A stretch of 64,000 nucleotides of DNA from positions 23,284,741 to 23,348,740 of the forward strand of contig CM068545.1 of the NCBI GenBank assembly GCA_035048495.1, in the 5' to 3' direction. Of this stretch, positions 56,601-64,000 are shown piece by piece (the first letter of the stretch is position 1; every line of letters begins with the position of its first letter). The notes beneath the pieces are model-generated. The model searched no databases. It was given only the letters and a program-made list of their open reading frames with translations, and had not been told where the DNA came from. The DNA is from Euptelea pleiosperma (Eukaryota; Streptophyta; Magnoliopsida; Ranunculales; Eupteleaceae). The position numbers and the translations under genes were made by a program.

Positions 56601-57294
56601 TCGGAGGAGCCTACATAAGATCAGTTCAGTATTTCACAAAAGCTCCAGAAAGGATGACCCCTGTACCATAGGAGAGGCTGTTCATACGCCACATTTCAAT
56701 CTCCAAGCAGTCCACGAGCAAAGACCAGGTGTGAGGTTTATTGTGGATGACAACATTTCTGGGGCTGTCGGAGGTTCAAAAGCAGACAATGAGAGCTTAA
56801 GCCCTGAGACGAGTGAAGCAGTAAGCCCAGGCAAGGGCCACATGAAAGAGATGGCGAAGAACATTAAGAAGCATGCTGAACGATCCGCTAATGGTCTAAG
56901 GAATGCACTGTCCAGGAAAGAGTCAAAGAAAGCTAAGGGGGATTCTAGACCAGCACCAACTGAAATAGAGAATTGTCCGGTATCTGACTCGTCTGATGAG
57001 GAATCTCTATCCACATCAAAGCAATATGATCCAACAGTTGATGGGATCCCAACTGATTCTGCTTCCACATTCGGCCATGGCAAGGGATCTCCTGATCATA
57101 ATGAACAAAATAGCAAGGTTGGAGAATGCAACTCCACAGTAAACATCGAGGAACCTCCTCCAGTTAGGGATGTATCTTTTCAAGGCATGGAAAGTGATGT
57201 AACGGGGTGCTCTGATGTCCATGGCAAAGGACTACCTGAGGAATGCTTGAATACCAAGACCCCTGAGGAGAATTCAGAAGCAGAGAAGAGATAG
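35648..57294 (+). CDS. NTMC2T6: C2- and SMP-domain protein, NTMC2T6 type (12 exons, 761 aa)
   Basis: Exons: 35648-35773, 36895-36969, 37143-37286, 38838-38933, 39135-39266, 48244-48396, 48514-48555, 49932-49980, 54163-54255, 54353-54536, 56032-56155, 56227-57294. All introns are GT-AG and the 2286-nt reading frame is unbroken. Residues 6-41 are a hydrophobic membrane segment. Residues about 73-271 form an SMP lipid-binding domain (ETVRWLNQAVERLWPICMEQ; LELGMNFLTADDMSAILAVK; GLDVTELPGIAGWLDNLL). Residues about 286-395 form one C2 domain. It keeps the expected calcium-binding aspartates (D301, D307, D355, D357, D361/D362). The tail has basic segments at 534-548 and 609-644. The plant NTMC2T6 family (Arabidopsis At1g53590/At3g14590) has the same layout and, as I recall, a similar length. 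Related SMP-C2 proteins tether ER to other membranes and move lipids; that role here is inferred. The exon 10 donor (GTCTGC) is weak but needed to keep the C2 LGDC motif. Confidence 0.94.
35845..36760 (+). repeat. Minisatellite in intron 1: four units of about 220-240 bp
   Basis: The landmark aggccattgattggcc recurs at 36043, 36282, 36500 and 36731. Each unit also carries aaagagatgggtttatt, cagtttcacttgtctgaaa and ggcaactgaccattta. Units differ by substitutions and small deletions. The array occupies most of intron 1 (35774-36894). Confidence 0.88.
37949..37975 (+). repeat. Run of 27 consecutive G in intron 3
   Basis: An uninterrupted G tract on the coding strand, preceded by ttttaacc and followed by tctcacc. 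It is capable of G-quadruplex formation in DNA and pre-mRNA. The length may be affected by sequencing error. Confidence 0.9.
38911..39042 (+). repeat. Three tandem 44-bp copies of the exon 4 end and splice donor
   Basis: The units 38911-38954, 38955-38998 and 38999-39042 each contain gatgatgaccacttgg followed by gtat. The first supplies the end of exon 4 (38933). The second has an identical donor (ggtatgtaa); the third has ggtatttat. Use of the second or third donor would add 44 or 88 nt and shift the frame. Confidence 0.92.
39267..41119. other. Left part of intron 5, no gene
   Basis: Unique-looking intronic sequence with short chance frames. On the minus strand at 40897-41100 a frame reading NKLLVQAKKYAKLEED faintly resembles retrotransposon gag. 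It lies just beyond the LTR-like sequence that starts near 41120. Confidence 0.4.
42526..42834 (+). mobile_element. TRIM element (309 bp) inserted in the copia reverse transcriptase
   Basis: Two near-identical terminal repeats of 117-118 bp, 42526-42642 and 42717-42834, each run TGTTAGC...TTTAACA. Between them lie a primer-binding site (tggtatcaaagcc, 42643-42655), about 50 bp, and a purine tract ending gttgagggggcg. The flanks are gaagg and gaaag, a 5-bp TSD with one change. It cuts the copia codons for NAF and LHGELEE. This is a textbook terminal-repeat retrotransposon in miniature. Confidence 0.9.
42982..44124 (+). mobile_element. Solo LTR (1143 bp) inserted in the copia remnant
   Basis: It runs TGTTATT...AATTTCA and is flanked by actaa (42977-42981) and actag (44125-44129). 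The copia frame resumes on either side at the equivalent codons (ARLV / LVAKWF). A TATA box (tataaatac, 43393-43401) and C-runs at 43498-43512 and 44081-44089 lie inside. The downstream part (gtggatacaccgaaccacta) resembles SIRE/Maximus copia LTRs; that assignment is from memory. Confidence 0.8.
44946..45995 (+). repeat. Dispersed repeat of about 1 kb, intron 5 copy
   Basis: It shares order and sequence with 48655-49805 in intron 7: cataagct(a/t)tcaaaccat, tacaaccatatgtagtgtg, aacccaaccaa(c/g)t-type segments, and a right part full of gaaatatttcg and tttcgcgaaat. A shorter relative lies at about 37590-37770 in intron 3. The type is unknown and it has no coding frame. Confidence 0.75.
45996..47225. 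other. LTR-like debris in intron 5
   Basis: The phrase acgaggttttatgtggttcg (46329-46348) and the stretch cacataaaaaccttgtgtg (47059-47077) resemble the transcript-end regions of plant LTRs, one on each strand. I could not define ends or a TSD. No gene. Confidence 0.35.
47226..48243. other. Right end of intron 5, no gene
   Basis: Sequence with chance minus-strand frames (47336-47638). It leads into the exon 6 acceptor at 48242-48243. Nothing else is recognised. Confidence 0.5.
48655..49805 (+). repeat. Dispersed repeat of about 1.1 kb, intron 7 copy
   Basis: The counterpart of 44946-45995, in the same orientation. The left edge begins within gaaatatttcgtggaaatat and the right edge is tttcgataatttcgtgaaat, which mirror each other, so it may be an inverted-repeat transposon. 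It fills most of intron 7 (48556-49931). Confidence 0.75.
49981..51589. other. Left part of intron 8, no gene
   Basis: Intronic sequence without recognisable transposon ends or coding similarity. The minus-strand frame 51417-51758 overlaps the SINE and has no identity. Confidence 0.45.
51590..51707 (+). mobile_element. SINE in intron 8
   Basis: An A-box-like gccaagttggtaagg (51600-51614) is followed by a B box ggttcggaacc (51642-51652) and an A run at 51695-51707. Length and layout fit a short plant tRNA-derived SINE in the same orientation as the gene. Confidence 0.75.
51708..53825. other. Middle of intron 8, no gene
   Basis: I see no transposon ends, tandem structure or coding similarity. 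Short frames are scattered. Confidence 0.45.
53826..54241 (+). repeat. 208-bp tandem duplication that includes the start of exon 9
   Basis: Copy 1 (53826-54033) and copy 2 (54034-54241) are nearly identical, each starting ttaatggaagtggaata. Both include the exon 9 acceptor (aaattttttcag) and the first 79 bases of exon 9. Copy 2 is the real exon and continues to a donor at 54256. Copy 1 lacks a donor. Confidence 0.95.
53955..54037 (+). pseudogene. Truncated duplicate of exon 9 ending in a stop
   Basis: After the acceptor at 53953-53954 it reads, in the gene's frame, (E)NWFCVNERDPIAYAKVETVE, AADMKP and then TAA at 54035-54037. It differs from exon 9 by one silent and one missense change (I to T) over 79 bases. 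If used as a terminal exon it would end the protein after the SMP domain and remove the C2 domain. Confidence 0.8.
54645..54862. mobile_element. Small inverted-repeat element in intron 10
   Basis: It has tggtctcgtggtcattcatc at the left and, reversed, agtctcgtggccttgtggtc at the right, with further pairing of agaccatccaaat-type sequence inward. Probably a MITE; TSD not visible. Confidence 0.55.
55021..55366 (+). repeat. Tandem duplication of 173 bp in intron 10
   Basis: Copies 55021-55193 and 55194-55366 both start accttagttctttttt and share taaagctgatatacattaaa and aagtattattcaggt. They differ at a handful of positions. Confidence 0.92.
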
Positions 57295-57789
57295 AAATTT
57301 GATTGGAGAGTGCAAACTGCAAACTGTGCTCAAGTTAGCCTTAAATTAAGCATTATGATCAAATCGGAAAAATTCATTGCAGGGCGAAAACCAGGTTTAC
57401 TCAATTCAGCTTCCATGTTGATTTGTATATTTACATTTCCCATAGAAACACAGGTACTGCACCTGCTGAATCTTGCAACATAAATTGGGTTGTTGCCTGC
57501 TGATTTGTGAGAATATTTGTATTTGGGTTCTAATAAGTACATCTGTAAAATAGAGGACTTCCATCGTGATTGATTTGCAAATCTACACTTTTTTTTGTGT
57601 GGAATCGTTTAGTATTAATTTTAACTTAGGTACTTGATTCATCATCATCGCACACTGGACCTCCATGCTCCAAAGCTCCTTATTCAATAAAACTACTGTG
57701 TTCTACAGCAGTTGATTGAGATGCTGCTCAACCCAATGCAATCAAGCATGGATGACACATGGAAAATCACAAAAGAAATTGTAAAGCAA
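57295..57789 (+). other. 3' untranslated and downstream region of the C2 gene
   Basis: Non-repetitive sequence after the TAG stop. A poly(A) signal candidate, aataaa, lies at 57686-57691, about 390 bases past the stop. No other gene is seen before the gypsy LTR at 57790. Confidence 0.55.
57686..57691 (+). terminator. Candidate polyadenylation signal
   Basis: An exact aataaa hexamer in a plausible position for the C2 gene transcript. Plants tolerate variants, so the real site may be upstream, for example near ctaataagt at 57531. Confidence 0.4.
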
Positions 57790-57985
57790 TGTTAGGATCA
57801 GACTAACTAGGAAAAATGAAGAAGAGAGACCAGTTTACTGGTTCGTCAACCACAAAAGAGTCCTTATTCGAAAGGAAAGCTGCTCGTAGTTGCATTCAAC
57901 TGCCTTATTCAACCCGAACTTAAATTAGAAACCCAACCAAGAGAGAGTCCTACTTCCTACTTGGATAATAGGCGTGATCATATCA
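57790..57985 (-). repeat. 3' LTR of the minus-strand gypsy element (196 bp)
   Basis: Read on the minus strand it begins TGATATGATC and ends CTAACA, right after the polypurine tract ATTGGGGGTGGAA. It shares its outer part with 60458 onward. Confidence 0.7.
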
Positions 57986-58021
57986 TTCCACCCCCAATAC
58001 AATCGACCTGTCCTCAGGCTG

Positions 58022-58952
58022 CTAAGTTTGGAAATCATTCGAAGATATCGGCAACATCCTTCCAGGTGGCATTTTCAGTCGGTAGATCCTCCCATTGAAT
58101 GAGCGAGTGACCGTTTGGTTGTTACACTTGAAGAGGCCTTGGTCTAAGATCTTGGCAAGTATCCAAGAGGTAGAACCAATGTCTATTACCGGCGGTAAGG
58201 TCAAAGAGGCTTGCATGTGTTCGCTAAGCTTTGGCTTCAATACATGGAACACAGGATGAATCTTCGGAGCTGTAGGTAAGTCTAGTTTTTACACTACCAG
58301 TCTCACCTTAGCCACAATTTGGAATCAGCCATAGAACTGGGGTGATAGTTTATGGTTCTTTCGACTAGCAAGGGATTGTTGCCGAAAAGGTTGAAGTCAT
58401 AAGAACACCCAACCGCCAATATTAGAGTTGCATTTCACCCTATGGCAATCTGAAAATAGCTGCATACATGCCTGAGTATGTATTAGAGATGTTCTGCTTG
58501 AGAAGTCATATGGTATGATCCCGATCTTGCAAGGCAATATTTGCCTTATGAACACTTGTTGAACCCGACATATAGGAGGCTATCGTAGGAGCTTGTCGGC
58601 CATATAAGGCCTTGAAGGGAGACGTTTTAATAGATGCTTGAAATGTGGTGTTGTACCACCACTCCGCTCAAGGCAACTACTTATTTCAATTAGAAGGTTT
58701 GTCACCGGCAAAACAACGAAGGTAATTTTCCAATGTACGATTCAAGACTTCTATTTAGCCATCCGCTTGGGGTTGGTAAGCTGAACTTCGACTAATATGA
58801 GTGCCTTGGCTTTTGAAGGCCTCCCAAAATTTTCTAATCAGGCTTAAGGATTCTTGTAACTCTTCAATCTGAGAGTCTATTTGATCCATATGTACTTGGA
58901 AGTCGAACTCAAGCCCGATGAACTCCTGTTGGTTAGCGTTAGGTTTTACCAT
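58022..58952 (-). pseudogene. gag-integrase fusion remnant of the minus-strand gypsy element
   Basis: A gag-like N-terminus (MVKPNANQQEF, coiled DQIDSQIEELQESLSLIRK) runs straight into integrase-type FWEAFKSQGTHISRSSAY and QPQADG within one frame (58755-58952). The segment 58022-58252 (VLKPKLSEHMQASLTLPPV; LDQGLFKCNNQTVTR) is the integrase C-terminal region before the chromodomain. Most of gag and all of protease, reverse transcriptase and RNase H are deleted, with many stops between. Confidence 0.8.
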
Positions 58953-58981
58953 CTCAAAGTAGCTCGGATACCAATTGTTAG

Positions 58982-60457
58982 TGAAATTTAGTATGTTCTC
59001 TTTATTCAGAATACCTAGAAGGGGAGGGGGGGTTAATTAAGTATTAAAATTCTCTTTAACCTAACATAATTTCCTTGTCTTGGTAGGGAAAACAATATCG
59101 CATGCCATAGTATAAAAACAGTTGATTGACAACAAGGTGATTATCACAATCGACTTCGATCAAATACATCTCCGTGATATATTATTTCTTAATCGTTTGT
59201 ATAGATCTAACAGTTATGCGGAAAGTAAACAATCAACAACCGCAACACATGCGAGTTTTTACGTGGAAACATTAGCTAAGAAAAATCACGAGACCATGTC
59301 TAGACGGAAAGTATCACTAACTGAAAAGTTATGAGTTACAGAAGTTACCTACGCAGCACTATTGCAAATACAGCTTCCAACCTTAGCCAAGGCCTACTGC
59401 CGGCATGTCCACGTCCACGTCATTTGACTCCACGCTATGAATCCACTCGTGTCCTTCCAATCACGAAGCCTTTGTCGCTTGTTCAGTTTGGTACACCCCA
59501 AACCTACCGTCGATCAGCACACCCCGATCTTAATTCTCATGCAATGGTCGCTACCGTAGGTGAATGATTAAGTATACCCTGAACCCCAAAGTCGCTCAAA
59601 TAGCGTTGAGACGCACTGGTACTATCTAACTTACTAGGTTGGTATTCTAAATGGAAAACCTTAGCAGAGTGGAGATCAAGCACTAAGCTTTGATCGTAGG
59701 AAAGAAAAAACTCACAAGGTTAACAATGAAAGCTAAGACTTTTTCTCTTCAAACAAGGGTTATTCTTAATTTAGAAAGCTAACTCTTTTCTCTCTTCTGT
59801 TTATTGTGTGCTTTGTTTAGATTAAGAGTGTTTTATTTATAAGAATATGGAACCCCGAGGTCATGCAAGTAGTGGGATAGAGGGAACACAAAAATCGGAT
59901 CTAAAATTTAACAATTTCTGAGAAGTCCAATTGATTATACTGTACGAATGGGTTTTCTATGCGAACTGTAATCGACTGTACACAAGGTCCAATCGATTGA
60001 TCTCTTTGAGAGTTCTGTAGAGTAAACTCCAATCAATTGTACATTGAAAATGTTTTGTCCCGTAGAGTCCAATCGACTCTACTCAGAGAGTCCAATCGAT
60101 TGGACTTTCCTTAGTCAATAATTTTACTTCTATGTGCATGATTTTGACTTGGGTTTGTCCTTTGGCTTAGTTCAACCATTAAAAAGCTTTTAATATCCTA
60201 TTATTATGGTCACTCAGTCACTTACATTCCTATGCGAGCAGACACGATCTTCAACTAGCGAATAACAGTTACTCAAATGACTCAAGTAATCAATTGTTTG
60301 ATTCTTGCGATTTTCGTCTTTCAATTTTCACGTAGTCAGCGAAGAATGCGTACCACGACATTTTCAAACCTACATTGGTGCTCGTAGGAACAGTTACAAT
60401 AATGTTTATGTCACACGAAATCTTTACCAAACCTAGAATATGAATTTATTATTTACA
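58982..60457. mobile_element. Solo LTR (1476 bp), same family as 11566-13122
   Basis: It starts TGAAATTTAG and ends ATTTACA. It aligns along its length with 11566-13122 (shared caaatacagcttcc, ttgttcagtttggtacaccc, gtaggaacagttacaa). The flanks are gttag (58977-58981) and cttaa (60458-60462), which fit a decayed 5-bp TSD when compared with the intact LTR at 57790. CAATCGATTG motifs persist at 59930-60105 in reduced number. Confidence 0.82.
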
Positions 60458-60720
60458 CTTAAGATCAAACCAACTAAGAAAAAATGAAGAAGAAAGACGA
60501 GTTTACTGGTTCGTCAACCACAAGAGATTCTTTATTCAATATTCAAGATGATTTCTCCCGTTACACGACCCCCCTTATTTATGGATAATTCTCCTCTTAC
60601 AATCAAGGAGATCTTAACAGATCTCTAAAGATAAAAAAGAAAACTATTTAAAAATAATTCAAAGATAAAAGGAAAGCAGCTCGCACTTTTTTACAAGCAT
60701 ATACTAAGAAAAGGTCCTTA

Positions 60721-61031
60721 GTACATCTTAACTAAGAGCCAAATTTGTGGGACAAACTTTTATTGCACCATCTACTTCAGAATCATATCCACATTTTCCA
60801 ATAGGTTTTAAAACACAATCCTTGAATTGGTGAAATGATTTGGAATATTGATTCATTAGTAAAAAACCTTCTCCAACTTTTGAATCGTCGGAACAAGAAC
60901 TTTATGTGAAAGTAAAAGCCTCAAAGGGGGAATTGGGAATTTTTCTAATAAGAGATTAGATATTGTTTTTCCCTGGAAGATGTCACGCAATATACATGGC
61001 ACGTAACCGTAACGTTAGTATAGCAATCTAT
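60721..61031. other. No gene recognised
   Basis: An AT-rich stretch between the decayed gypsy 5' LTR and the next LTR, without coding similarity or visible repeats. Confidence 0.45.
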
Positions 61032-61320
61032 TGTCAGAAACATTGGATTTACTATTTCTATTATTTTAGTAGTTTCTATTTTCTTTCTTTTAGTTGTAAT
61101 TTTAATTAGCTATTAGTTTCTAGCCTTTTTAGAAACTCGTCGCCTATTTAATGGTGGAAGTTGTAAGGAAGAAGGCATGATGAGTTTTGGATTATAAAGG
61201 ATTAAGAGGCCGATCACTCTCGAAGTGGATCATCTTCTCATTAATTAAATTCTCTCTTTTCTTTTGTTTTCTTGTATTATTGGGCTTAAGTATTACAATT
61301 CCTGATTCGGTATCATAACA
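61032..61320 (+). repeat. LTR of a third gypsy element (289 bp)
   Basis: It runs TGTCAG...ATAACA and is followed at 61323-61332 by tggtatcaaa, an initiator tRNA-Met-type primer-binding site, and then by a gag remnant. No matching second LTR lies inside the window. Confidence 0.7.
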
Positions 61321-61357
61321 AGTGGTATCAAATTAAGCAGTTTATCCTGGTATCAAG

Positions 61358-62060
61358 ATGGTGAGTAATGCCGAACTCAATCATGATCTTCAAGACCTAC
61401 GAGCCCAACTTATGGTAGCACTGGAAGCCTTAAACGGTTAAACCAATACTTGGATGGATTGACGACTTCAGTGCATGCATTCTAAGAAGCTCGGGGATCA
61501 AATCAAAATCCCTCTCGCCATGGAAGTCCAAAACCACAATGTCCTAGATCGAGAACCAGTTCATCCCTTGGAGGACCCTATGGGTACACAATGTCTCCCA
61601 CATTATCATCGCTCGGTTAAGCTGGATTTTCCAAGGTTTGATGGTGAAGACCCCGCTGGATGGGTCTACATGGCTGAACAATTCCGAGATTATAACCAAA
61701 TACTCGAAGATCAAATGGTGCATTTGGCCTCTATCCATTTGTCGGCCGATATCATTATCAATGGATGAAGAAGACCATTGGCAAAATGACATGGCCACAA
61801 TTCACTAAAGCCCTATATATCCGTTCGTTTCGGCCCAACTGAGATTGAAGGCTCGGGAGCGACACTCTCCAAACTCCGCCAAATAACAACTGTGCAAGAA
61901 TACAAATCTCAGTTTGAAAGGTTGGCAAATTGCACCTCACATCTACCGTAGTCTTTTCTATTGAAATGTTTCATTTCTGGACTACGCAATGATGCCCGTG
62001 TGGGTGTGAAAATATCGCAACCCACCTCACTCTTGCAAGCATTCTAACTAGTTTTACTCC
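61358..62060 (+). pseudogene. gag remnant of the third gypsy element
   Basis: It opens at 61358 with MVSNAELNHDLQDLRAQL and hits a stop at 61439. The frame 61475-61768 carries VKLDFPRFDGEDPAGWVYMA and MVHLASIHLSADII, clearly like the gag at 2207-2419. After a stop, further gag-like sequence (SKLRQITTVQEYKSQFERLA) appears in another frame around 61868-61928. Pol is not seen. Confidence 0.8.
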
Positions 62061-63077
62061 ATGAAGAATCCACCTCCAATATCCAACGAAGCTTCAATTG
62101 CACTATTCTTGCAGGAGCATATAATACAGATTCAAGGCAAAGGTTCAAACTCAACTTACAGTCTGATCAAATCACATTGTCATCTATCAAAATTGTCCAA
62201 ATTTTACGTCACCTCTTGCTCTTGGGTTGTTGGTCACTACTTGACAGCATTGCAACATCCTCACCATACAAATAAAAGCCTCAATTCAATGGTTAATATT
62301 GCATCAATCAAGCAGTTAGGATCATCAGAAGATTCTGAATTTCAAATAACAACCCAAAGAAAAAATGACAAAATATTTGGACAATCCAATTGTCGACCAT
62401 ATGTATTATTATTATTTCGTGAAAAAAATGGTTTTTTAATCTATCGATCGGTCCATTCTTATCTCAACCGCACCCTAGGGATTGGCCGTGCGGACGCCGA
62501 TATCTAACTACATATTGTATGTTACCGAATGGGCTGTTTTCTTTGGTTTGCATATGGATTGGGCAATGGGCTACCATGAAATCCAGCTAGAAATTGTTCA
62601 AGTGGGGTCCTGCTCATGCTACTGCCAGACTTGGCGTTTTCGACTTCAACATGCTCGCCAACACATGGGATCCCTTTTGGCTTGAACCCATAGTTTGCAT
62701 TTGGGTAAGCTTAAAAACCGCAATAAGTTAGTTTTTAACAATTTTTAAGCACTTATCGAAAAAACTATATATGCCTTTGGTAAAACTTAAAAAGCACTTT
62801 TTTTTTTATAAAAGTATAGTAGTACAGCAACTATCTTATGTTCACCTAGATGAATATCTGTAGTACTCCACATCTTTTTTGCCACATGGCAGAGTGCTAC
62901 AATTTGTCATATAGTAGAGGGTGAGGCAGCAAAAAAAGTGAACAGCTTTGGACTTGCCTCTTCAACCACCACGTATACGAAAACCCCATCTATTCAAAGA
63001 CAAAATGTAGATTGTCGGAACAGATAACTTGTCCCCTAATCATCATCATCATCAGCATAAGCCTTATCCCAACTATA
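62061..63077. other. No gene recognised
   Basis: A 148-codon + frame (62061-62507) follows the gag remnant, but beyond about residue 20 it shows no gypsy similarity or other family I recognise. The rest (62700-62830) is A/T-rich with a T run at 62801-62809. Confidence 0.4.
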
Positions 63078-63283
63078 TAGAGTCGGCAAGAAAAGATTCA
63101 CTGCCCCGGGGAACTTCAAACTTAATTTGAAGTCTCTCTACCCAAAATGTCTGACACATACCCCAATCCTTTAACCCAACCCGCGTTATGCCCTTGGTTA
63201 GTGGTTCACAAGGGGTACTTGTCAGACATTTTGGGAGGGGGGCTTCAACCCAGGCCAGTGAATTTTTTTCTTAGAGTCGGCTG
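63078..63283. repeat. Inverted-repeat element flanked by agcc/gtcggc sequence common in plants
   Basis: The left arm gagtcggcaagaaaagattc pairs with the right arm, which reversed reads gactctaagaaaaaaattca. Inner arms caaaatgtctgacacatacc and its mirror also pair. It is preceded by catcatcatcatcagcataa and gccttatcccaactatatag, a phrase I recall from widespread plant repeats. Class unknown. Confidence 0.5.
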
Positions 63284-63555
63284 CACGTATTTATTAACTC
63301 TATTCAATTTTATCTAAAGCCATATCTTCTGTTAAAGTAGAAGTCTTCAAATCTACTCAAAACAAGTCTAGATTCACGCAGAGACTGAGCAAAATTTTAC
63401 ACCATCTACCAACTTGACGTAACCATTTTCCATCCGAACTTCACACCGACAACGCTAAACCCATTTTGCTTCATCCACTCCAATGAAAAACTATTAGATT
63501 AATGAGTGTATGAAGCAAAATGGGGCAGTGGGAATATAATATTTCATTAAATATA

Positions 63556-63884
63556 GGGTATTTTGGTAACACTCCCCTAAAATTTGAAAGTAATTAGTAA
63601 CACCCCCTTGTACTTTCAAACTTTAGGCCTACCTCCATTCACCGAGTTCAACCAACATTTGACTAACGTTAAAACGCAACATGCATCATGCATCATGCGC
63701 CTGTTAATTCACCTAAGAAAGGACCATAATATTGCAAGTACAATGCTAACGACATGTGATTCAAGTCCGTTTTAACTTAAGTCAACAATTGTTAAACTCG
63801 ATCAAGGGGGTAATCCTAAAGTTTGAAAATATAAGGGGGTATTACTAATTACTTTCAAATTTCAAGGGGTGTTACTAAAAACCC
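63556..63884. mobile_element. Mutator-like MITE (329 bp) with a perfect 9-bp TSD
   Basis: The ends are gggtattttggtaacac and, reversed, gggtttttagtaacacc. Inverted repeats of about 75 bp continue inward (aaaatttgaaagtaattagt; cccccttgtactttcaaac). The 9-bp direct repeat ttaaatata flanks it exactly at 63547-63555 and 63885-63893. No coding sequence. Confidence 0.85.
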
Positions 63885-64000
63885 TTAAATATAAGCTGTA
63901 GTATATTAAATTTTAATTCAAGTGAACCTGCATTTGCTTCATAATGAAGCAGCAGTAGGTCATAGATTCAAATCTCCTTCTTTGTCTAAGGAATCCAATT

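Larger units (their letters stand above)
57790..60720 (-). mobile_element. Internally deleted Ty3/gypsy element with a solo LTR in its 5' LTR
   Basis: On the minus strand: the 5' LTR (fragment 58976-58981 plus sequence from 60458 rightward, end not resolved), a primer-binding site (complement of gctcggatacca, 58962-58973), a gag start, an integrase end, a polypurine tract (complement of tccaccccca) and the 3' LTR at 57790-57985. The two LTRs share gtttactggttcgtcaacca and neighbouring bases. The solo LTR 58982-60457 separates the 5' LTR parts. Confidence 0.8.

Noticed and set aside
56219..56671. 150-codon + frame starting within exon 12
   Set aside because: It is out of frame with the C2 gene exon, has no family resemblance, and the other frame (with the SMP-C2 protein tail) is the one joined by consistent splice sites.
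62061..62507. 148-codon + frame after the gypsy gag remnant, considered as organellar or captured gene sequence
   Set aside because: I could not match it to any plastid, mitochondrial or nuclear family, so I left it as unassigned sequence.
1..64000. A multi-gene defence or metabolic system
   Set aside because: Only one intact gene is supportable; everything else is transposon-derived or unassigned non-coding sequence.

Overview
The window is nuclear DNA of a flowering plant. The evidence is one spliced gene with 12 exons and GT-AG introns, dense nested plant transposons, and no prokaryotic-style gene packing. I cannot name the species. The very large, transposon-filled introns and low gene density suggest a mid-sized or large angiosperm genome.

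The only intact protein gene I can support is a C2-domain protein of the plant NTMC2T6 type (SMP domain plus one C2 domain, a membrane-contact-site lipid-transfer family). It lies on the + strand at 35648-57294. The 12 exons give a 2286-nt coding sequence and a 761-residue protein with no internal stop or frame break. Its introns hold a decayed copia element (minus strand) with a TRIM and a solo LTR nested in it, a SINE, a 27-base G run, minisatellites, and two local duplications of exon sequence: three copies of the exon 4 splice-donor region, and a 208-bp duplication carrying a truncated second exon 9 that ends in a stop.

Left arm, 1-15450: nested LTR retrotransposons (an internally deleted Ty3/gypsy element with another LTR element inside its 5' LTR), a SINE, and many non-autonomous DNA transposons. 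Several of these have readable target-site duplications (TSDs): 8 bp for a hAT-like family, 9 bp for Mutator-like elements. A solo LTR of about 1.56 kb sits inside one MITE, and three MITEs share the same 8-bp target. A leucine-rich-repeat fragment of an NLR resistance gene closes this arm.

Middle, 15451-31952: a direct segmental duplication (about 5.9 kb and 7.1 kb) with a degenerate L1-type LINE between the copies. Copy 2 carries three insertions that copy 1 lacks, so copy 1 supplies the empty sites. The most striking is a 691-bp Mutator-like element packed with GC-rich palindromes. Next, 31953-35220 is filled with foldback elements of one repeated family.

Right arm, 57295-64000: the gene's 3' flank, a minus-strand internally deleted gypsy element interrupted by a second copy of the solo LTR family, a third gypsy LTR plus gag remnant, and a Mutator-like MITE with a perfect 9-bp TSD.

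I see no CRISPR array, tRNA or rRNA gene, organellar gene block or multi-gene system. The unusual content is transposon architecture and its effect on the structure of the C2 gene.
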